A program made the translations under genes and the position numbers. A stretch of DNA of 7,342 nt from Bacillota bacterium. GTDB lineage: Bacteria > Bacillota > Clostridia > Acetivibrionales > JAFADI01. The notes under the pieces are model-generated. The model was not told where the DNA came from, searched no databases, and saw only the letters and a program-made list of their open reading frames with translations. How positions within the stretch are numbered: the stretch's first letter is position 1; the number at the start of each line of letters is the position of its first letter. The stretch is from contig JAFADI010000153.1 of the NCBI GenBank assembly GCA_023424965.1, positions 1-7,342 of the forward strand. The letters are read 5' to 3'. Shown here piece by piece: positions 1 through 6,154 of this stretch.

Positions 1-394
1 CCACACAGATTAATGTGCCGGCTGTCAGGCTGCCGATGGTCTGAGGCATTTCAAACAGCTGCGGGCAGTTCTGCATTCCCCAGTCGGTCCCATTCACCGT
101 ATCCCTTACATCTCCTACTTTCGTCCAGCTCTGTCCGTTATTGGTGCTTTCGAAGATGGGGAAGGTCGGTATGCCGGTGGTTCTGTTTTCCCAGGTAGTA
201 TACATTTTCCCGTTGTTGGCGCCGCTGTATTTGAGTTGAATGGTCCTGGGAGATAAAACCCCATATGCCGGCGCATTGGCCGGGGGTGTATACATGGTGG
301 AAGGACCAAACGCACTGACGGTCGTCAGCATGGAACTTAACATCGCCGCAATTAAAAGCAATGTTACCAGGGTTTTCTTAAAACTTTTTCTCAT
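1..394 (-). CDS. Secreted BNR/Asp-box (sialidase-fold) protein, N-terminal part, cut by the left edge
   Basis: This open frame starts with ATG at 394 and runs 131 codons without a stop to the window edge, so the C-terminal part is missing. The start follows a purine-rich ribosome site (GGAAAGGGG, about 9 nt upstream). Residues 1-28 form a classic signal peptide: basic MRKSFKK, a hydrophobic core, then VSA before Phe29, with no lipobox cysteine. This predicts export. Residues 83-90 (STNNGQSW) match the Asp-box pattern S-x-D-x-G-x-x-W with Asn in place of Asp. The following text (DTVNGTDWGMQNCPQLFEMP, then AGTL) resembles bacterial and fungal BNR-repeat proteins usually labelled sialidase-like, whose real substrates are mostly untested. 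The catalytic core is not visible, so sialidase activity cannot be claimed. It is divergent from the GH42 gene, suggesting a shared glycan target. The reading frame and signal peptide are firm. The family is likely and the function is open. Confidence 0.8.
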   Translation of the reverse strand, partial: MRKSFKKTLVTLLLIAAMLSSMLTTVSAFGPSTMYTPPANAPAYGVLSPRTIQLKYSGANNGKMYTTWENRTTGIPTFPIFESTNNGQSWTKVGDVRDTVNGTDWGMQNCPQLFEMPQTIGSLTAGTLICV

Positions 395-420
395 AACTTT
401 GTACCCCTTTCCTTCATTTT

Positions 421-610
421 GATTTATTTTTGGTTGTTACACCCGGATAAAAAAATTATGAATTTGCAGGCTGAAGGTTCCCATACCATTATCAGGCAAT
501 TTTCATATATAAATGTTACAAATAAATCCTGCAGGTAGTAATGATATTTTTTATCCTTTTTTGATTTAGTTTGACGCGTTAAAAAATATCAAAAACATGC
601 AAAATAAATC
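421..610. repeat. Four copies of CAAA(0-2 nt)TAAATC, two per strand; candidate operators
   Basis: The copies are: minus strand at 421-432 (CAAAAATAAATC), plus strand at 519-528 (CAAATAAATC), minus strand at 563-573 (CAAACTAAATC), and plus strand at 600-610 (CAAAATAAATC). Each has a TAAATC core preceded by CAAA with zero to two extra bases. They form two inverted pairs, with inner gaps of 86 nt (421/519) and 26 nt (563/600). Their place between divergent genes fits binding sites for a shared transcription factor. The motif is AT-rich, so chance or DNA-bending A-tracts are real alternatives. I did not see the motif in the 4130-4343 intergenic stretch of the transporter cluster. Confidence 0.4.
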
Positions 611-611
611 A

Positions 612-640
612 TTAAAGCCGGTGCCCCTATGGACTACAAT
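612..640 (+). promoter_or_regulatory. Weak candidate promoter for the GH42 gene
   Basis: TACAAT at 635-640 matches the sigma-A -10 box at five of six positions. It lies 17 nt after TTAAAG at 612-617, which matches TTGACA at only three of six. Transcription would begin near 647, giving a leader of about 65 nt. The poor -35 box would fit a gene that needs an activator, and the nearest CAAA..TAAATC copy ends at 610, directly upstream. TTGACG at 571-576 has no acceptable -10 box at 17-18 nt. This is a weak call from consensus matching only. Confidence 0.25.
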
Positions 641-697
641 ATAAAATGAATGTAAGAATATAGTAGCAATCATTATTCCCTGGCATGCAGGCGAGCG

Positions 698-704
698 AAA
701 GGAG
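698..704 (+). promoter_or_regulatory. Ribosome binding site that fixes the GH42 start at 712
   Basis: AAAGGAG lies 7 nt before ATG 712. An in-frame upstream ATG at 685 has no comparable site, would place this sequence inside the coding region, and would add nine residues (MQASERRKY) that do not resemble the start of GH42 enzymes. Starting at 712 gives MYLGAAYYPEHW, the usual family N-terminus. Confidence 0.85.
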
Positions 705-711
705 AAAATAT

Positions 712-2715
712 ATGTATTTAGGAGCGGCTTATTATCCGGAACACTGGACGGAGGAAATGTGGGAAAAAGATGCCCGGTTGATGAAGGAGGCAAATTTCAA
801 TGTTGTCCGGATGGCTGAGTTTGCCTGGGCAAAGCTGGAACCGCAAAAGGGCCGGTATGATTTTTCCTGGCTGGACAAAGCCATCGGCATTTTGTCACAG
901 CATGGCATCAGCGTCATTCTGGGCACCCCAACTGCAACCCCTCCAAAGTGGCTTATGGACCAGAATGAGGACATCTATCAAAAGGATAAATACGGAAGGG
1001 TACGGGGTTTCGGCAGCCGCCGCCATTACTGCCTGAACAATCCTCGCTTTGTTGAACTGACGAAAGAAATCGTTTCCAGGGTAGCCGAACACTATAAGGA
1101 CAGCTCTTCCGTCGTTGCCTGGCAAATCGACAATGAATTCGGCTGCCAGGATACAACCTACTGTTACTGTGAGCATTGCCTGAAGGCCTTTCAAAAATGG
1201 CTCCAAAACAAGTATGGAAGCATTGATAGGCTGAATGAGGAATGGGGAACGGTTTTCTGGAGCCAGACCTATCATGCCTGGGACGAAATCGTCCTGCCGG
1301 CATACAGCGTTTGTGACGGTGCGGATCCGAAGCATGACGGCCATAATCCTTCCATGGTCCTTGACTATAAGAGGTTTTCTTCCGATGCGGTTGTGTCCTA
1401 TCAGAGAATACAGCACGACATCCTGCGTTCCCATACGGATAAACCCATCACCCATAATTTGATGGGACATTTCCCCGAAATTGATTATTTCCATCTCGGA
1501 AAAGACCTGGATTTCGTTTCCTGGGACAACTATCCCGATTATCCCTGGGATATCCCGTCCCGCGTCAAAACCTCCGCGGCCCATGATCTGATGCGTGGAA
1601 TCAAAGGGAAGAACTTCTGGGTCATGGAGCAGCAGAGCGGCCCCTGCGGCTGGGATGTCCTGGCGGACACGCCAAAGCCGGGCCAGCTGAGGTTATGGAC
1701 CTACCAGGCTGTTGCCCACGGCGCGGAAGGAATGGTTTATTTCCGGTTCAGAGCCTGCAGGGTTGGAGCAGAACAATACTGGTACGGCATCCTGGACCAT
1801 GATTCCGTACCCAGGAGACGGTACCGCGAAATACAGCAGACCTGCGCCGAATTGAAAGGATTGTCCCACTTGCTTGTCGGGTCCTCCGTCGTATCGGAGG
1901 CGGCCATCGTAAAATCCTATGATAACCTCTGGAGCCACCAAATCCGGTCCCACAATGCCAATTTCGACTACAATCAATTGCTGCTGTCCTATTACACCGC
2001 TCTTGCCGAAAATAACATTTCTGCGGATTTTATCAGCGAAGCAGGCGAGTTGTCAAAATACAAGGTCCTGTTCATGCCGGCATTCAACTTGATGACCGAA
2101 AGCATCAAAGAACTGCTGGAGAATTACGTGGCGCAAGGAGGCAGCCTTGTCCTCACCTTCCGTTCCGGAACCAGAACGTGGAATAATGCCATGAGCGAGC
2201 TTACCCTTCCGGGCCTGTTTAAGGAAATGGCAGGTGTTGAGGTGGAAGAGTTCGACTCGCTGAACTACGGCAGGCAAATTCCGGTTTCCACAATGGCAGG
2301 CGGCGGACACGCCTCCGTCTGGTGCGACATCTTGAAGCCGATCAGCGCAAATGCACTCGCAAGTTATACCGGTGATTACTATGCCGGCCGGCCGGCAATC
2401 ACCGTCAACCGCTTCGGGAAAGGAAAGGTCTATTATATCGGATGTGACCTGGACCCTGCCGCTTTAAAAAACCTTGTAAAGGTAATCGCCGCGGATTCCG
2501 GGATTGTTCCCCTTATGCCGGGCCCCGTTGACGGTGTGGAAGCGGTACAGAAAGAGAAAGATGGAAAGCGTTTTATCCTCCTCCTCAACTATAACGCCTT
2601 TGAAGTAAAGCTGCCTGTCCAGGAGAATCATAAGGATATGCTGTCCCAAAGCATCAACAAAGGTGTTCTGACGCTCCCTCCTTTTGGCGTGGCTTTATTG
2701 ACGCCTGCCCCTTGA
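712..2715 (+). CDS. GH42 beta-galactosidase, complete, 667 aa
   Basis: This glycoside hydrolase family 42 enzyme cleaves terminal beta-galactosyl residues with retention of configuration. It has no signal peptide, so it should act in the cytoplasm on imported oligosaccharides. The N-terminus (AAYYPEHW, residues 5-12) and the TIM-barrel domain (to about residue 380) are typical. WQIDNEFG holds the predicted acid/base Glu142, and FWVMEQQSG holds the predicted nucleophile Glu306. Cys107, Cys151, Cys153 and Cys156 match the four zinc ligands known from the Thermus A4 enzyme, with nearly the same numbering. A middle trimerisation-type domain (about 390-600) and a short beta-rich C-terminal domain follow. 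Length is normal for the family. The gene is monocistronic here: divergent from the BNR gene and convergent with the transporter cluster. Substrate linkage (beta-1,4-galactan, arabinogalactan fragments, lactose or host glycan) cannot be read from sequence. Related genes are called ganA, bgaB or lacA elsewhere. Confidence 0.97.
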   Translation: MYLGAAYYPEHWTEEMWEKDARLMKEANFNVVRMAEFAWAKLEPQKGRYDFSWLDKAIGILSQHGISVILGTPTATPPKWLMDQNEDIYQKDKYGRVRGFGSRRHYCLNNPRFVELTKEIVSRVAEHYKDSSSVVAWQIDNEFGCQDTTYCYCEHCLKAFQKWLQNKYGSIDRLNEEWGTVFWSQTYHAWDEIVLPAYSVCDGADPKHDGHNPSMVLDYKRFSSDAVVSYQRIQHDILRSHTDKPITHNLMGHFPEIDYFHLGKDLDFVSWDNYPDYPWDIPSRVKTSAAHDLMRGIKGKNFWVMEQQSGPCGWDVLADTPKPGQLRLWTYQAVAHGAEGMVYFRFRACRVGAEQYWYGILDHDSVPRRRYREIQQTCAELKGLSHLLVGSSVVSEAAIVKSYDNLWSHQIRSHNANFDYNQLLLSYYTALAENNISADFISEAGELSKYKVLFMPAFNLMTESIKELLENYVAQGGSLVLTFRSGTRTWNNAMSELTLPGLFKEMAGVEVEEFDSLNYGRQIPVSTMAGGGHASVWCDILKPISANALASYTGDYYAGRPAITVNRFGKGKVYYIGCDLDPAALKNLVKVIAADSGIVPLMPGPVDGVEAVQKEKDGKRFILLLNYNAFEVKLPVQENHKDMLSQSINKGVLTLPPFGVALLTPAP

Positions 2716-2732
2716 GGTTTGGCAGTTGTTGA

Positions 2733-2767
2733 AAAATGGTGCCCTGCTTAACGCAGGGCACCATTTT
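2733..2767. terminator. Bidirectional rho-independent terminator between convergent genes
   Basis: A perfect 15-bp stem (AAAATGGTGCCCTGC at 2733-2747, GCAGGGCACCATTTT at 2753-2767) closes a 5-nt loop, TTAAC. The GC-rich core is flanked by A residues on the left and T residues on the right, so a U tract follows the hairpin on either strand. It fills most of the 61-nt gap between the GH42 stop and the stop of the minus-strand binding-protein gene. It can therefore end both transcripts. Confidence 0.9.
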
Positions 2768-2776
2768 AAATTCGAC

Positions 2777-4129
2777 TTATTTTATACCCAGCTTCTCCCT
2801 TGCAGCCTTCCATTTTCCGTTGAAGTCCGCTAAAATCGCTTTGTAGTCCTTCCCCGCCAACATCATGGTTCCAATGGTTTTTGTCTCCCATTTCGTTTCA
2901 CTGGCAATTTTCGCATAATCCTCATCCCCGGGTATATACATGAAGATTTCCATTTCCTGCGTCTTAAGGGCTTCCGTAAATTTATTGTCCGCATCAACCC
3001 CATAAATCGTTGAAGTCATCATCCTGTCGGCAATATACGCCTTGTACACCTCCGGGCTGAAAAACCATGCCACATACTTTCTGGCCGCCTCCGGGTTCCT
3101 GCTGTTTTTACCCACGCCAAAGAACAGGTCTACAATTCCAACCGCCCTTATTTTTCCCTTCGTCTCACCGGTCATCGGAATCGGGAAGACGGCAATGTCC
3201 TCCATGTCTCCGCCAAGCTTCTTGTAGTCCGGGAGGAAGAACTGCCCGGCAGCCATCATGGCGGCTTTGTTGGATGCTATCAGCTGTTCGGCTTCCGGCC
3301 AGCTTGTCCCCAAGGCTTTGCCGAGAACATCCGCCCTGTATAGCCGGTCAATCATGGCATAGGTTTTATAAAAGGCGCTGTCCGGTCCGAATGGTTCATC
3401 CTGCCCGGCAAGGTCGGATAGTATGTTCGGATTGTTTGAAACCGCATGGGGCATCCACTCGTTGAAGGGGTATGTGGGCCATGCATCCTTTGCCCCCATG
3501 GCGATAGGAATATATTTCCCGTCTGCTTTTACAGCTTCTGCCGTATTGACGAATTCCTCCCAGGTGGTGGGTATTTGCAGCTTCAGCTCTTTAAATATGG
3601 ACTTCCTGTAATATACCCAGTCGCTCCAGACCTTCATGGGCAGGCCGTAATATCCCCCGCCCTCGGCACTGTTTATGGCATAGGACTTGATGAATTTGTT
3701 CTGTTTTACAAGCTCTTCCTCCGGACCCCAGGGAAGCAAGGAGTCTTTCAGTTCGAGAATGTTGTCCGGTTTTACATAGATTACATCCGGCAGTTCATTG
3801 GCAGTTTTTCTTATTCTGTGGTTTTTGATCATCTCTTCGGTATTTTTATATTGCTGGAAATCAATCGTAACCTTTGGAAGTGCCTTCTTAAAGGCGTCCT
3901 CCCCGGTTTTTGCCTGGAAGAAATCCAAATCCTCCGCAAGTATGCCTACAGAAAGCGTAACCGGTCCGGAAGCTTGTTCTGAGGCCTTTGCCCCATCCAT
4001 CTTTGTCTGCGTCTTTGAATTTTCCGGGGTTGCCTGCCGGAAGCCGCAGCCTGCCAGACCAACCGTTGCTGCAGCAAACGCCAGAATGAATATTGCGCCA
4101 AAAACTCTGTTCCATACTGAATTCTTCAT
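2777..4129 (-). CDS. Lipoprotein sugar-binding protein of an ABC importer, second copy (450 aa)
   Basis: This is an extracellular solute-binding protein of family 1 (UgpB/MalE-like, CUT1 systems), anchored to the outer face of the membrane and delivering sugar to the permeases. The signal peptide ends in a lipobox, LAGC, with Cys28 as the lipidated residue. A polar linker (about 30-55) precedes the two-lobed domain. Characteristic segments include YYGLPM at 160-165 followed by WSDWVYYRKSIF, PTTWEEF at 187-193, and EAARKYVAWFF at 347-357. Tryptophans at 168, 171, 217, 225 and 355 are candidates for stacking on sugar rings. AAAGGTGG lies 7 nt before the ATG. It is about 78% identical, without gaps, to the binding protein at 6155-7342. 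It follows the MalG-type gene by 214 nt, and a terminator and a candidate promoter lie in that gap, so it may be controlled separately. The ligand is unknown; the family call is secure. Confidence 0.95.
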   Translation of the reverse strand: MKNSVWNRVFGAIFILAFAAATVGLAGCGFRQATPENSKTQTKMDGAKASEQASGPVTLSVGILAEDLDFFQAKTGEDAFKKALPKVTIDFQQYKNTEEMIKNHRIRKTANELPDVIYVKPDNILELKDSLLPWGPEEELVKQNKFIKSYAINSAEGGGYYGLPMKVWSDWVYYRKSIFKELKLQIPTTWEEFVNTAEAVKADGKYIPIAMGAKDAWPTYPFNEWMPHAVSNNPNILSDLAGQDEPFGPDSAFYKTYAMIDRLYRADVLGKALGTSWPEAEQLIASNKAAMMAAGQFFLPDYKKLGGDMEDIAVFPIPMTGETKGKIRAVGIVDLFFGVGKNSRNPEAARKYVAWFFSPEVYKAYIADRMMTSTIYGVDADNKFTEALKTQEMEIFMYIPGDEDYAKIASETKWETKTIGTMMLAGKDYKAILADFNGKWKAAREKLGIK

Positions 4130-4239
4130 GGCTTATCCACCTTTGTGAACCACTCATTGCATTCATTTACAGGCTGTAAGGCAATAGCAGTTTCAGAAAC
4201 CGGATTATCCGTTGATTTTGAAATGAATACCTACGACTA

Positions 4240-4268
4240 ATTATACCGTTATGGCGTGGAATATTCCA
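4240..4268 (-). promoter_or_regulatory. Candidate promoter for the second binding-protein gene
   Basis: On the minus strand a perfect -10 box, TATAAT (plus 4240-4245), lies 17 nt after TGGAAT (4263-4268), a three-of-six match to TTGACA. Transcription would start near 4233, leaving a leader of roughly 100 nt before ATG 4129. It lies just past the terminator that closes the permease transcript, which is where an independent promoter would be expected. Confidence 0.5.
4257..4268. repeat. 12-bp perfect palindrome overlapping the -35 box
   Basis: TGGAATATTCCA reads identically on both strands and covers the proposed -35 hexamer of the promoter at 4240-4268. Its size and position suit the site of a dimeric repressor or activator. 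A 12-bp palindrome can occur by chance, and no second copy was noticed, so this remains a candidate operator. Confidence 0.35.
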
Positions 4269-4283
4269 GTGCCTTACGGCAAG

Positions 4284-4313
4284 AAAAAAACCAACATCCC
4301 TTGACATTGGTTT
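4284..4313 (-). terminator. Rho-independent terminator after the MalG-type permease gene
   Basis: On the minus strand, AACCAATGTC (plus 4303-4312) pairs with GATGTTGGTT (4289-4298) across the loop AAGG. The stem has 10 bp, including two G-U pairs, and can extend by one A-U pair. It runs directly into a tract of seven T residues (plus A-run 4284-4290). It begins about 30 nt after the permease stop and ends before the candidate promoter of the next gene. It should end, or attenuate, the binding-protein/permease transcript. Confidence 0.8.
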
Positions 4314-4343
4314 ATCGTTTATAATAATAAGATAATTAAGTTA

Positions 4344-5204
4344 TCATTCCTTGACGGCGCCTGCCGTGACCCCTGCCAGGATATACTTCTGGAAAAACAA
4401 GTATAGGGTCAGGGTAGGCAGCATAACCCACAGGATGCATGCGCTTAGACTCGCCCACTCAATGGTTCTGTCCCCTGCATACAGCATAAGCGCAGTCGAC
4501 AGAGTTCTGAATTTGTCCGACGGAATATAAAGGTATGGAATATACATGTCATTTGTTATGTCAACAAATTTGATAATTGCCAATGTAGCGGCTGCGGGTA
4601 AAATGAGCGGGAAAATCACCTTTGTAAAGATTGTGAAGTAGGAAGCCCCCTCAATCATAGCACTTTCATCCAGGGATACGGAAACCTTATCGATAAACTG
4701 TTTGTAAACGAATATCTGCATCATGTCCGCACCGATGTAAATCAATATGGGGGCAAACAGGGTATTGTAAAGTCCCATGTCTTTTATCAGACTGAACCTT
4801 GCAACCTCAATTGTATAAAACGGTATGACCATTGCCACCAGGAACAACGCCATAACGACTTTTTTCCCTTTAAAGTCAAACCTCGTGATTATATAGGATA
4901 CCATGGCGCCCAGCATAATGTTGATTACTACGCTGACCACCGCTATTGCATATGTATTGGAAAGGGCCAGCAAAATTTTGGCCTTTTGAAACGTAGCAAT
5001 AAAATTGCCCAGATAAAAACTTTGCGGTAATGACAAGGGTTTAAGCTGTCCGATTTCAGGAAGGGTTTTAAAGGCTGAAAATACGATAATCAGCCAGGGC
5101 GCAATCACAATCGCAGTAATTATTAATAACACAACATATTTCAACAATTCGTCGGCGCTATATTTTCTTATCCTTCTGGCAACAATGTTTGTACTGTTAC
5201 TCAT
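4344..5204 (-). CDS. ABC sugar-importer permease, MalG type (286 aa)
   Basis: This is an inner-membrane permease of the CUT1 carbohydrate importer family, forming the translocation channel with the MalF-type partner encoded just upstream. About six hydrophobic segments are seen (roughly 22-44, 82-107, 115-134, 145-166, 196-215 and 250-271). The EAA coupling loop that docks on the ATPase is at about 179-203 (DESAMIEGASYF ... FPLILP), with Gly186 and the closing proline conserved. The C-terminus FFQKYILAGVTAGAVKE is the usual MalG-like ending. The ATG at 5204 lies only 4 nt after the stop of the MalF-type gene, and its AAAGGG ribosome site (5213-5218) covers that gene's last Lys-Gly codons. This suggests translational coupling and equal output of the two subunits. 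Transported sugar unknown. Confidence 0.96.
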   Translation of the reverse strand: MSNSTNIVARRIRKYSADELLKYVVLLIITAIVIAPWLIIVFSAFKTLPEIGQLKPLSLPQSFYLGNFIATFQKAKILLALSNTYAIAVVSVVINIMLGAMVSYIITRFDFKGKKVVMALFLVAMVIPFYTIEVARFSLIKDMGLYNTLFAPILIYIGADMMQIFVYKQFIDKVSVSLDESAMIEGASYFTIFTKVIFPLILPAAATLAIIKFVDITNDMYIPYLYIPSDKFRTLSTALMLYAGDRTIEWASLSACILWVMLPTLTLYLFFQKYILAGVTAGAVKE

Positions 5205-5208
5205 ATCA

Positions 5209-6090
5209 TCAACCCTTTATTTTGATAATTTTGCTTTGAATAAAGCTTCCTGCTATGATCAGAACCATGGTCAGCACCGCCATTGCCGAGGCCAGGCCGA
5301 ACTGGTTGAACTGGAAGGCCGTCTTTATGGTATAGACCATGAAGGTGGATGTCTCGTAGCCCGGCCCACCGTTGGTCATAAGGAACGGTACCTCAAACAC
5401 CGTCAGCGCGCCACGGACATTGAGGAAGAGGACCAGCTCAATCACTGTCTTTATCCCCGGTACCGTTATGCTGGTAAATTGCTGGAATTTACTTGCGCCG
5501 TCAATTTCTGCCGCTTCGTAGTACTCTCTTGACACCGATTGGATCCCTGCAATGAATAAAATGACGTGGAGGCCGCAGAATCTCCAGAGAGATACCGTCA
5601 CAAGCGTAAAATTCACAATCTTCAGGTCGCTCAACCAGTCCTGCTTCAGAAAGCCCAGTTTGAGAAGATCCAGAATAGAGTCAAGCCCACCGCCGTTTGG
5701 AGAATAGAAATAGGAAAATGCAAGTGCAACCGCCACAGCATTGATAACATAGGGCATAAAGGTGACGGATCTGAAGAATTTTGACCCCCGGATCTTGCTG
5801 CACAAAATGGATGCAACCATGATTTCAAGCGGTATCGCCAGTAGATGAATAAAAAAGTAGTAGGCATTATTCCTTAAAGCAACCCAAACATCGGAGGAAT
5901 CAAAAATTAATTGCTTGTAATTCGATAAACCGATATAGCCGAAACTCTTTGAATATCCGTCCCAATCCGTCAGGCTCAGCTGAAACAGCCTCAGTGACGG
6001 ATAAAACATTAAAAGTAGCAGCAGAAATACAGGAATTGAAAGGAAGCCGATAATGATCAGCTTTTTCTGCATGCCGTAACTCATTGCCAT
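5209..6090 (-). CDS. ABC sugar-importer permease, MalF type (293 aa)
   Basis: This is the second membrane subunit of the CUT1 importer. Hydrophobic segments lie at roughly 9-30, 70-97, 108-130, 158-183, 213-232 and 266-286. The EAA loop is intact at about 189-211 (EYYEAAEIDGAS ... ITVPGI). The motif LMTNGGPGYETST (238-250) is a typical MalF/UgpA-like signature near the C-terminus. There is no large periplasmic loop like that of enteric MalF, as expected for Gram-positive CUT1 proteins. I start it at ATG 6090 (MAMSYGMQKK) because a strong AAAGGGGGGG site lies 5 nt upstream. ATG 6084, two codons on, is an alternative. The longer form from 6123 is rejected because it begins inside a stable hairpin and covers the ribosome site. 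It follows the first binding-protein gene by 64 nt and precedes the MalG-type gene by 4 nt. Confidence 0.95.
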   Translation of the reverse strand: MAMSYGMQKKLIIIGFLSIPVFLLLLLMFYPSLRLFQLSLTDWDGYSKSFGYIGLSNYKQLIFDSSDVWVALRNNAYYFFIHLLAIPLEIMVASILCSKIRGSKFFRSVTFMPYVINAVAVALAFSYFYSPNGGGLDSILDLLKLGFLKQDWLSDLKIVNFTLVTVSLWRFCGLHVILFIAGIQSVSREYYEAAEIDGASKFQQFTSITVPGIKTVIELVLFLNVRGALTVFEVPFLMTNGGPGYETSTFMVYTIKTAFQFNQFGLASAMAVLTMVLIIAGSFIQSKIIKIKG

Positions 6091-6095
6091 GTGAA

Positions 6096-6105
6096 CCCCC
6101 CCTTT
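6096..6105 (-). promoter_or_regulatory. G-rich ribosome binding site that fixes the MalF-type start at 6090
   Basis: On the minus strand AAAGGGGGGG ends 5 nt before ATG 6090. The run of seven G residues is unusual for a Shine-Dalgarno site and lies only a few bases past the 6110-6144 hairpin. Refolding of that stem, or slippage in the G-run, could influence initiation. It excludes the in-frame upstream ATG at 6123 as the main start. Confidence 0.75.
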
Positions 6106-6109
6106 AAAT

Positions 6110-6144
6110 AAACGTTGCCACACCTTCAGGGTATGGCAACGTTT
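6110..6144 (-). promoter_or_regulatory. Intercistronic stem-loop downstream of the first binding-protein gene
   Basis: The arms AAACGTTGCCACACC (6110-6124) and GGTATGGCAACGTTT (6130-6144) form a 15-bp stem with one G-U pair as RNA from the minus strand, closing a 5-nt loop. It begins 10 nt after the binding-protein stop codon. It is followed by TATTTAAAGGGG, with no long U tract, so it is more likely a 3'-end stabiliser or partial terminator than a full stop. Such hairpins after binding-protein genes are known, in malE-type operons, to raise binding-protein mRNA above permease mRNA. That role is inferred here. Confidence 0.75.
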
Positions 6145-6154
6145 CAGTCATGAA

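Larger units (their letters stand above)
395..711. other. AT-rich divergent intergenic region between the BNR and GH42 genes
   Basis: These 317 bases hold no convincing gene; the short open frames crossing them lack ribosome sites and family resemblance. The region must carry the start signals of both outward-facing genes. It contains four copies of CAAA(0-2 nt)TAAATC, listed separately. A 10-nt inverted match (GGATAAAAAA at 445-454 and TTTTTTATCC at 547-556) and a 10-nt direct repeat (TTTTGATTTA at 417-426 and 559-568) are also present, but both are low-complexity. A very weak minus-strand promoter candidate for the BNR gene is CATAAT (plus positions 455-460) with TGGGAA 17 nt upstream (478-483). 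I found no catabolite-response element that fits the Bacillus consensus well. Confidence 0.6.

Noticed and set aside
115..315. Short minus-strand open frame of 66 codons
   Set aside because: It is out of frame with the signal-peptide-bearing BNR reading frame (1-394), which covers the same bases and has family resemblance.
685..711. Upstream ATG extending the GH42 protein by nine residues
   Set aside because: The AAAGGAG site at 698-704 lies inside this extension and points to ATG 712; the added residues are not family-like.
895..1584. 229-codon open frame antisense to the GH42 gene
   Set aside because: It lies entirely within the GH42 coding sequence, has no ribosome site or recognisable family, and looks like a codon-usage shadow.
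3446..3982. 178-codon open frame antisense to the second binding-protein gene, and similar ones at 3067-3465 and 3798-4148
   Set aside because: All are opposite a secure coding region, with compositional cysteine/proline-rich translations and no start signals.
4172..4280. Inverted copies of GTAAGGCA about 90 nt apart
   Set aside because: The match is short, not near either promoter element in a consistent way, and could easily occur by chance.
4301..4325. TTGACA and TATAAT on the plus strand
   Set aside because: The spacer is only 13 nt, TTGACA is part of the terminator stem, and transcription would run antisense into the permease gene.
6091..6123. Upstream ATG extending the MalF-type permease by eleven residues
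   Set aside because: It starts within the 6110-6144 hairpin and spans the AAAGGGGGGG site that serves ATG 6090.
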